Shown here: in pieces, positions 7,052 through 12,652 of the stretch
Layout: each line of letters begins with the position of its first letter
Position numbering within the stretch: position 1 is the stretch's first letter
Assembly (NCBI GenBank): GCA_028717165.1
Contig: JAQUOK010000035.1
Coordinates: forward strand, 1 to 12,652
Reading direction: 5' to 3'
Length of the DNA: 12,652 nucleotides
Origin: Victivallaceae bacterium
GTDB taxonomy: Bacteria; Verrucomicrobiota; Lentisphaeria; Victivallales; Victivallaceae
Translations under genes and position numbers: made by a program
The notes under the pieces: model-generated
Database searches by the model: none
What the model saw: only the letters and a program-made list of their open reading frames with translations
What the model was told of the DNA's origin: nothing

Positions 7052-8218
7052 ATGAAAAACACAAATATTTCAAAGAAAAGTCAGTTTCGTATATACCATC
7101 CGGACGGTTCTTCTGCAGAAGTGCCCTGTTCCCGGCACGTAATGATGCCCGGCGGAATGTTCCCGTGTATGGCAAAATGTAAATCCGGGGATCTGATATC
7201 CGTTCTCCGGGGAGGAGCCGGACATGTCGGAGTGGCGGGTTATTTAGCCTGCATTAAAAGTTCGGACGGCGGCGAAAGCTGGACTGCTCCTCAAATCATT
7301 GTCAACAGTGAATATGATGATCGCAACCAGACATTGGGAGTTCTGAATGACGGGACGGTTTTACTGGGATACAGCACCTATTGGGATCATGTCCGTTATC
7401 TTGACTGGTATAATAAGTTCTGGGAATGGGAATTTGACCTTTCAACCCCGCATCCCCCCACCGACCAGTCAAAATTCGAAATATGGCATACCCGTTCAAC
7501 CGATGAAGGCAAAAGCTGGGAACCGCCGAAGAAATTTCCGGTTCCTCAAGGCTTTGATTCCACCGGTTCAACCGCCGGCGGCCGGAAAATTATCCAGCTG
7601 GCGGACGGAACGGCGCTGATGGCCTGCGGCTTGAGGACCAGCTCGAAAGACCACATAATCGGGCGTCAGACGGTCTTACGCTCTGCGGACGCGGGAAAAT
7701 CCTGGGGCGATCCGACCCTGATCGAGGTCGGGTTGGGCTGCGAAGAAGAATTCGCTTTGCTGGAGTTGGCGGAAGGCCGCCTGCTCGCGGCGTTGCGGGG
7801 ATCCGGGATCGGCAGCCATTGTCTCTGGCTGTCAAATTCGGAAGACAACGGGAGAAGCTGGAGCCGTCCGCCGCGGAAAGTCACTGATCAATGGGAACAT
7901 CCCGGCGACTTGACGCTTTTGTCCAACGGCTGGATAATGCTTACTTTCGGATGCCGCCTTCCTCCCTGCGGGGTCAGGGCCCTGATCAGCAAGGATATGG
8001 GGCAAACCTGGGATTATACCCGTAATATCGTTCTGGTTGACAACTGTCAGGGGATCGATTGCGGATATCCGACCACTATTGAAGTCGATGATGAATTCCT
8101 GGCAACCAGTTATTACCGGAAAGTCAGCAGAAAACCTTATTTCCCCGGATTGGAAAACACTTGCATTGCCGCCGTGGTCAAATACCGGAAACAGGATTTT
8201 TTCAATGCTTTGAGCTGA
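7052..8218 (+). CDS. Sialidase-fold (BNR/Asp-box) protein, possible exo-glycosidase
   Basis: A 388-residue protein with five textbook Asp boxes (S-x-D-x-G-x-x-W/T-W) evenly spread over the chain: SSDGGESW (70-77), STDEGKSW (149-156), SADAGKSW (211-218), SEDNGRSW (263-270) and SKDMGQTW (313-320). This marks a six-bladed sialidase-type beta-propeller. A late CGYPTTIEVDDEFLATSYY segment matches the 'GYPS...YY' strand common in uncharacterised members of the sialidase family. The N-terminal FRIP arginine of true sialidases is not obvious: the equivalent stretch reads GGMFPCMAKCKSGDL. Sialic acid specificity is therefore unproven, and other sugars or a lectin-like role are possible. There is no signal peptide, which suggests action on imported oligosaccharide. 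A TAA directly before ATG 7052 excludes an earlier start in frame; the only purine motif (AGGA, 7033-7036) is too far away to be a good Shine-Dalgarno site. Confidence 0.85.
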   Translation: MKNTNISKKSQFRIYHPDGSSAEVPCSRHVMMPGGMFPCMAKCKSGDLISVLRGGAGHVGVAGYLACIKSSDGGESWTAPQIIVNSEYDDRNQTLGVLNDGTVLLGYSTYWDHVRYLDWYNKFWEWEFDLSTPHPPTDQSKFEIWHTRSTDEGKSWEPPKKFPVPQGFDSTGSTAGGRKIIQLADGTALMACGLRTSSKDHIIGRQTVLRSADAGKSWGDPTLIEVGLGCEEEFALLELAEGRLLAALRGSGIGSHCLWLSNSEDNGRSWSRPPRKVTDQWEHPGDLTLLSNGWIMLTFGCRLPPCGVRALISKDMGQTWDYTRNIVLVDNCQGIDCGYPTTIEVDDEFLATSYYRKVSRKPYFPGLENTCIAAVVKYRKQDFFNALS

Positions 8219-8313
8219 GTTTCTTAAATGCAAATTGTTGGGCGTTAGTCCTAACCCGGAGGACAAGGCTTTAAAAATGAAATGAATCTTAACCCATAAC
8301 GGAAACAGTATTT
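8219..8313 (+). promoter_or_regulatory. 95-base intergenic leader with an orphan Shine-Dalgarno and an imperfect hairpin
   Basis: GGAGG at 8258-8262 is followed not by the next gene but, 14 bases on, by a minimal ATG-AAA-TGA frame (8277-8285); the real ATG is at 8314. Just upstream, an imperfect inverted repeat (GGGCGTTA 8240-8247 against TAACCC 8252-8257) could fold into a small bulged hairpin. A TAACCC motif recurs at 8290-8295. This may be a leader region or the remnant of a lost small gene. Confidence 0.3.
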
Positions 8314-9339
8314 ATGAAAGCATATCGAGTCGCGTTTGATCCGCAGAACAATTTTTCCCTGGAAGAGTTCGAGGCCCCGGCCCCGGCATTCGGGGAAATC
8401 ATGGTAAAAGTCGCTTATTCCCTTATCAGTCCCGGTACGGAACTCGGCGGTTATAACCTGAAAGACCGCAAACAAATGTATTATCCCGGCTATACCGCCG
8501 TCGGGAAGGTGCTTGACGCCGGGAGCGCGAAAGACCGGGAACTGATCGGGCAAACCGTGTTTCTGTATCCTGACATGGATGACAGCACGCAGTGCCACGC
8601 CACCTGCAAACTGCTTAAACCGGGTGGCCTGGCGCTTCCCGTCCCGGAAGGGCTTTCTCCTGAAATCGCGGGGTTCGCGAGAATGATCAATGTGGCGCTT
8701 ACGCCTTTCTGTCACATTCCGCCCCGGGTTTCGGGAGGGTATCTGTTAATTCTCGGACTTGGGCTGATCGGCAATCTGGTCGGCCAGATCGGTAAGCTGC
8801 TGGGATTTCGCACTATCGGGGTGGAACCCGATCCCGGACGGAGAGCGCGGGCGCGGCAAGCGGGACTGGATCTGCTGATCGACCCGTCGTCCCAGGATAC
8901 GCTTGCCGTGATCATGGAAGCTTCCGGGGGGAAAGGGGTCGATTTCAGCGTGAACGCCAACGGCCGGTCGGATTCTTTTGAATTATCCGTCAGGGCGGCG
9001 GCGGTAGGCGGGGAAATCTCCACATTGGGCGGCGCCAGGGTTCCGGCGCGGGTGGAACTTATGGACATTATCAACGAGATCCATTATCGCCATCTTACCG
9101 TTCGGGGAGGGTGGGAACTGCGCCTGCCCATGAAGAACGCCGGCGCCGAAAAAATACCGTCTATCGAAGCCAACCTGAACAAAGCTTTTTACTGGCTCCG
9201 GAACAATAAAATTAAACTCGATCCCATTCACACGCATACGCTCGCTCCATCCGATTTTAAAAAAGCTTACGATCAGCTGAACGGTAAATCAGCGGATTAC
9301 CTCGGGGTTGTCATCGACTGGGAAAAACCGTTGTTTTAA
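8314..9339 (+). CDS. Medium-chain dehydrogenase/reductase (zinc-type alcohol dehydrogenase-like)
   Basis: A 341-residue protein with the MDR two-domain arrangement. The GroES-like N-terminal part contains SLISPGTE (36-43) in place of the usual 'CGTD/CGSD' loop, as in the BchC-like and bi-domain oxidoreductase branches, followed by YYPGYTAVGKV. The Rossmann part begins with G148-LG-LI-G153 (the GxGxxG dinucleotide motif). VEPDP follows at the end of the second strand, and its acidic E171 favours NAD(H) over NADP(H). The four-cysteine structural zinc loop is absent and the catalytic-zinc cysteine is replaced, so it is probably zinc-poor or zinc-independent. The reaction is probably oxidation of a secondary alcohol of a sugar or polyol; the substrate is unknown. 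The start is fixed by an upstream in-frame TAA, and no Shine-Dalgarno is seen. It precedes the UroD-fold gene by seven bases. Confidence 0.87.
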   Translation: MKAYRVAFDPQNNFSLEEFEAPAPAFGEIMVKVAYSLISPGTELGGYNLKDRKQMYYPGYTAVGKVLDAGSAKDRELIGQTVFLYPDMDDSTQCHATCKLLKPGGLALPVPEGLSPEIAGFARMINVALTPFCHIPPRVSGGYLLILGLGLIGNLVGQIGKLLGFRTIGVEPDPGRRARARQAGLDLLIDPSSQDTLAVIMEASGGKGVDFSVNANGRSDSFELSVRAAAVGGEISTLGGARVPARVELMDIINEIHYRHLTVRGGWELRLPMKNAGAEKIPSIEANLNKAFYWLRNNKIKLDPIHTHTLAPSDFKKAYDQLNGKSADYLGVVIDWEKPLF

Positions 9340-9346
9340 AAATAGC

Positions 9347-10423
9347 ATGGAAAAAATTACGAATAAATACCTGGCTTTAACGGGTAAGGGCACGACCCAT
9401 ATTCCTCATTGGGAACACTGGAGCAATCCGGATGCGGAAACGTTCATTACGGGTATAGATCATTATGAGCATCCGTTGCCGGCCGCGCGGAAGATGAATG
9501 AACTTTATCCTGAACTCTACCTGAATTTGCCTGCGGATGATACTCCTGTACCGAAGCCGGGAAATGAGGCGGATCTTGAAAATGCGACGGTTCGGTGGGG
9601 TGACGGCGAAACGGTGACTTTTGAGCACGGCGGTTTTTTTAAGGACGATGCATCCATATTGAATTTCAGTCCGTTGCGGCAAGGAGATTTCAGCGCTTTC
9701 CCGGTAATAGAAAATCACGATTACCGGGATGCCGAAAAGCTCTATCAGACCATGCTTGACCGGCACGGTCTGCGCGGAGTGGAAACCGTACCGCAATATT
9801 CCATTGCCGTACCATGGTATTACAATACTATTTTCATGTGGCCGGTTCTTACTTTCGGCTGGGAAGGTTTTCTGCTTAACTGCCTGGAAGACAGATTTGA
9901 ACCGATCATGCGCGAATTTGCCGAGATCAGCCGGCGTGCGGTTGCGGCCCTGGCCAAACTGCCCGCAAATTTCATTTTGTTCCATGATGATATCTGCAGC
10001 GCCGCGGGGCCGATATGCAGCCGCGAATGGATGAACAAGTATGTTTTTACCTGCTATGAGGAGTTCTGGGATACTATCCATAAAGCCGGGAAACGGGTAA
10101 TTTTTATCGGCGACGGCAATCTGGACGCTTATGTCGAAGATATTATCGAATGCGGAGCGGATGGCATTATCAGCGAACCTCATACCAATTTTAAAAAACT
10201 GGCTCAAGATCATCCCGGCCTTGTGATGGCAGGTGAAGGCGATAACCGTATTTTATCTTACGGTACGCGTGAAGATATTAAAAAAATGGTTTGTTCAATG
10301 ACTGAAACCGGACGTGCTGTGCCTGGTTATTTTTATTGCATAGGTAATCATATTCCCTGGAATGTCCCGGTTGAAGCGACCAAATATTATCTTGACCTGT
10401 GCAGGGAATTGGGAGCCCGATAG
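9347..10423 (+). CDS. Uroporphyrinogen decarboxylase (UroD)/corrinoid methyltransferase-fold protein
   Basis: A 358-residue protein that looks like a member of the URO-D superfamily, the fold shared by haem-pathway HemE and by methyltransferases such as MtaA and CmuA. The central strand-loop LFHDDICSAAGP (H213-D214-D215) matches the family's 'hgDd...G...Sp' barrel strand. IFIGDGNLDAYVEDIIECGADGI matches 'viLHsCGn...l..l.e.GvDai', and the C-terminal GNHIPWNVPVEATKYYLD matches 'g.H.IP..vP.EN...y'. The HxC zinc motif of MtaA-like methyltransferases is replaced by IGDGN (254-258). Placed in a sugar operon, it is unlikely to be a haem enzyme; removal or transfer of a one-carbon group from a sugar or aglycone is one guess. 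ATG 9347 is preferred over the in-frame ATG 9308, which would overlap the dehydrogenase end by 32 bases. No clear Shine-Dalgarno precedes it. Confidence 0.78.
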   Translation: MEKITNKYLALTGKGTTHIPHWEHWSNPDAETFITGIDHYEHPLPAARKMNELYPELYLNLPADDTPVPKPGNEADLENATVRWGDGETVTFEHGGFFKDDASILNFSPLRQGDFSAFPVIENHDYRDAEKLYQTMLDRHGLRGVETVPQYSIAVPWYYNTIFMWPVLTFGWEGFLLNCLEDRFEPIMREFAEISRRAVAALAKLPANFILFHDDICSAAGPICSREWMNKYVFTCYEEFWDTIHKAGKRVIFIGDGNLDAYVEDIIECGADGIISEPHTNFKKLAQDHPGLVMAGEGDNRILSYGTREDIKKMVCSMTETGRAVPGYFYCIGNHIPWNVPVEATKYYLDLCRELGAR

Positions 10424-10477
10424 TGTTATGAAGTTCGTAAAGGTTTAAAAAAAGCAGTTCAGGGAAAAAGAAATATT

Positions 10478-12652
10478 ATGGAATTCAACTGGAAGCTGCC
10501 GGTTGCGTGGTGTCAGGCCGGGTTGCCGCAGGGGAACGGTCTGTTCGGGGCGCTCATGTGGGGAGACAACGCGACGCTTAAGTTCACCTTTAACCGCGCC
10601 GATTACTGGTTTTACGGCGAAAACCTGCCGCCTTCCGAAGAGCAGAGTTACGAAAACCTGAAAAGACTCCTGGCGGCTGGGAACGAGTCTGAAATAAAAC
10701 GGATATTCGGCGGCTTGTCGCCGGACGGACAGTGGCCGCAGCCTTCTTCACGGTTGCCTATGGGACGCCTGGAAGTGAAACTGCCGTCCGGCATGGCGGG
10801 CGGTTTGCGTCTCGATACGAATTCTTCGCTCGGCCGCTGGCGGGACGCCGGCGGCAATCTGGAAATAGAGTCGCTCGTCCCCCGGAAAACGCCGTTGCTG
10901 GCGCTGCGGGTGAGCGGCAGCAAATACCGGCAGTGCGTTTTTTCCGTACGCGGAACGGATTCTCCTGAAATAGCGGAATTCTACCGTAAAAACCGTTTCC
11001 CGGACCGTTGCGAATCAGCGCTTTCGAATTGGCGAAGCGGCGGCTGGATTCAGGAAATCCCCGGCGCAAAGCCTCTCGGCGTTTACTGGAAGATCGAGGA
11101 AAAAACGGATCATCTGGAACTGTTCCTCACCGCCGTGCGGGGCGGATGTGTTTTCGAGACAGAGGGTAATGCCCGGGGACTGCTTGAAGCCGCTGCGGCG
11201 GCAGGCTTTTCCCGCCTGGCGGAGGAAACGGCGCGCTGGTGGCGGAATTACTGGGAAAAAGTCCCGAAAATCAAAACTCCCGACTGGGAGATCAACGAAC
11301 TTTACCGGTCAGGCATGTACCGGCTCGCCGGATTGTGCGCGCCGGACGCCCCGGCGGCGACTTTGCAGGGGCCATGGGTGGAGGATGACCGGATGCCGCC
11401 CTGGTCCTGCGATTATCATTTCAATATCAACATCCAGGAATGCTGCTGGCCGGTTTTTTCCGGTAATGTCCCGGAGTTTATTCTGCCCCTGTTTGAAATG
11501 ATCCGGGGGTGGAAGCCGAAATTGCGGGAATACGCGCAGAATTTTGTTCATATCCCGGACGGTCAGATGCTGCCCCACGCTACTGATGACCGGGGTACCG
11601 GGCTCGGCGGCTTCTGGCCGGGGCATATTGACCATTCCTGTACGGCCTGGGCAGCTCAACTGATGTGGCTGTACTGGAAATATGCCGGGGATGAAGATTT
11701 CCTGAAGAATACGCTCTACCCCTTTATGGACGGCGTGATGAATGTTTATGCGGCGATGCTGGAAAAGGATGCCGACGGCAATTTTTTCCTGGCCGCGGAA
11801 AGTTCACCGGAATACAATGAGAACCGGATTGACGCCTGGGGGCGCAATCCCGCGGTTCATCTGGCGGCAATTCATTTTCTGGCCAACTGCCTGCTGGAAA
11901 CGGCCGACCGGGTGGACAGTTCCCGGAAGAAACGCGAGCTTTGGACGGAAATTATCGCCAAACTGCCGCGCGCGCCGGTTTCCGCTGAAGGCGAGCTTTG
12001 TATCTGGGACGGCCAGCCGCTTGCCGAGCCGCACCGGCACTTTTCTCACTTGGCTGCTCTGCATCCGTTCGATCTGCTGGACTGGCGGAATTCCGAACAT
12101 GACGCCGCCCTGGTTGCCCGGAGCATCAGCAAGTGGATAACACAAGGTACCGGCTTATGGGCAGGCTGGAGTTTTCCCTGGGCAAGCATCATTTACAGCC
12201 GGCTGGAAATGCCGGAAGCCGCGCATACCATGCTTTCGATGTTCCGGCGCGCATTCATGAAGGATGATTACGCCTTGCGGTATCTGCCGGGGAAAGCCTG
12301 TTTTACTTCAGTTGCCGGCCCGACCGGGAAATTGATCATGCAGATCGAGGCCGGAATGGCGTCCGCCGCGGCCGTAATGGAAATGTGTGTTCACTGTTCC
12401 CGGGGCGTGCTTTATCCTTTCGCCGGTATTCCCGCTTACTGGGCGGATATATCTTTTGCCGGCATTCGGACTGAAGGCGCATTCCTGGTCAGCGGGCTCA
12501 AAGCGGGCGGCGAGGTCAAAACCATTACTGTCAAGGCGGAGCGGGACGGCATTCTGAAAATAGCGCTTCCGCATGGACGTTTCCGGATAAAAAGAAACGA
12601 CGGGAAAGCAGCGGAGCTTACAGAAAACCTTTATACCGTAAGCCTTTTTGCT
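10478..12652 (+). CDS. GH95-like glycoside hydrolase (alpha-L-fucosidase/alpha-L-galactosidase family), 3' truncated by the window
   Basis: An uninterrupted frame of 725 codons, still open at the right edge; GH95 proteins are usually about 750-800 residues, so little is missing. Family features appear in order: LPQGNGLFGALMWGD (16-30), the 'lPlGNGrlGamvfG' opening of the N-terminal beta domain; PPWSCDYHFNINIQECCWP, with the N316-I-N318 pair equivalent to the asparagines that assist catalysis in GH95; ESSPEYNEN, with E445 at the expected acid position; HRHFSHL (519-525), a strong GH95 signature; and MQIEAGMA (621-628), where GH95 normally has QIDxNFG. The last site carries E624 instead of the usual aspartate base and lacks NFG. 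GH95 enzymes invert at terminal alpha-1,2-L-fucose or L-galactose; the exact sugar here is unclear. There is no signal peptide, so a cytoplasmic role on imported oligosaccharide is likely. The leader is A/T-rich, with only a distant AGGG (10461-10464). Confidence 0.83.
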   Translation, partial: MEFNWKLPVAWCQAGLPQGNGLFGALMWGDNATLKFTFNRADYWFYGENLPPSEEQSYENLKRLLAAGNESEIKRIFGGLSPDGQWPQPSSRLPMGRLEVKLPSGMAGGLRLDTNSSLGRWRDAGGNLEIESLVPRKTPLLALRVSGSKYRQCVFSVRGTDSPEIAEFYRKNRFPDRCESALSNWRSGGWIQEIPGAKPLGVYWKIEEKTDHLELFLTAVRGGCVFETEGNARGLLEAAAAAGFSRLAEETARWWRNYWEKVPKIKTPDWEINELYRSGMYRLAGLCAPDAPAATLQGPWVEDDRMPPWSCDYHFNINIQECCWPVFSGNVPEFILPLFEMIRGWKPKLREYAQNFVHIPDGQMLPHATDDRGTGLGGFWPGHIDHSCTAWAAQLMWLYWKYAGDEDFLKNTLYPFMDGVMNVYAAMLEKDADGNFFLAAESSPEYNENRIDAWGRNPAVHLAAIHFLANCLLETADRVDSSRKKRELWTEIIAKLPRAPVSAEGELCIWDGQPLAEPHRHFSHLAALHPFDLLDWRNSEHDAALVARSISKWITQGTGLWAGWSFPWASIIYSRLEMPEAAHTMLSMFRRAFMKDDYALRYLPGKACFTSVAGPTGKLIMQIEAGMASAAAVMEMCVHCSRGVLYPFAGIPAYWADISFAGIRTEGAFLVSGLKAGGEVKTITVKAERDGILKIALPHGRFRIKRNDGKAAELTENLYTVSLFA

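Noticed and set aside
7000..7182. 60-codon plus-strand frame overlapping the start of the Asp-box gene
   Set aside because: It is in a different frame from the Asp-box protein, overlaps it for most of its length and shows no known motif.
8251..8715. Minus-strand open frame overlapping the start of the dehydrogenase
   Set aside because: No family resemblance, and it covers the well-supported N-terminal domain of the dehydrogenase.
9377..10213. A 278-codon open frame on the minus strand
   Set aside because: It lies wholly opposite the UroD-fold gene, has no recognisable domain and no supporting start context. Long antisense frames arise easily from the codon use of this fairly GC-rich coding strand.
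10732..12140. Several 78-132-codon frames on both strands in the right-hand part of the window
   Set aside because: They overlap the continuous GH95-like reading frame, which has matching family motifs along its full length; the other frames have biased Arg/Pro/Gly-rich sequences typical of shadow translation.
1..12652. Search for CRISPR arrays, tRNA or rRNA genes, transposases, integrases and attachment sites
   Set aside because: No regularly spaced repeats, no RNA gene signatures and no mobile-element proteins were recognised by eye; the window is almost fully occupied by metabolic coding sequence.

Overview
The window reads as one long co-directional gene cluster for breaking down a complex glycan. 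All ten recognisable genes lie on the + strand, and the first and last are cut by the window edges. The best taxonomic clue is the pseudopilin-like protein at 1545-2252. Its N-terminus (K-FTLIELLVVVAIIAILAG followed by MLLPALNKAR) and its C-terminal H-x9-DG motif are the style of protein found in great numbers in Lentisphaerota (Victivallis/Lentisphaera type) and related PVC bacteria. I infer a Lentisphaerota or close PVC relative. No rRNA, tRNA, CRISPR array, transposase or phage gene is visible.

Layout. (1) 1-212: the C-terminal end of a transcription regulator with a LacI-type sugar-binding domain, probably the local regulator. (2) 288-1527: a Gfo/Idh/MocA-type NAD(P)-dependent oxidoreductase and a small VOC/glyoxalase-fold protein, 4 bases apart and probably translationally coupled. 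(3) 1545-6917: a block of three exported proteins with short gaps and strong Shine-Dalgarno sites: a pseudopilin-like protein, a 1213-residue multidomain GH42-like glycosidase, and a LamG-domain lectin-like protein with a helical tail. (4) 7052-10423: an Asp-box (BNR) sialidase-fold protein, a medium-chain dehydrogenase, and a uroporphyrinogen-decarboxylase/methyltransferase-fold protein. None of these three has a signal peptide. (5) 10478 to the window end: a GH95-like glycosidase (the alpha-L-fucosidase/alpha-L-galactosidase family), again without a signal peptide and still open at the right edge.

How they may fit together (inference): the exported trio would bind and cut a polysaccharide outside the cytoplasm. 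The sialidase-fold protein and the GH95-like enzyme would trim imported oligosaccharides inside. The two dehydrogenases, the VOC protein and the UroD-fold protein would process an unusual sugar, perhaps oxidised, methylated or deoxy. No transporter, sulfatase or sugar kinase is in the window, so uptake and later steps must be encoded elsewhere. The substrate cannot be named from the sequence; a fucose-, galactose- or sialic-acid-like residue is possible.

The most interesting points are the pairing of a pseudopilin with large secreted carbohydrate-active proteins, family-typical catalytic residues that are missing or replaced in the GH42-like, GH95-like and UroD-like proteins, and a split between genes with strong Shine-Dalgarno sites and genes with A/T-rich leaders that lack one.
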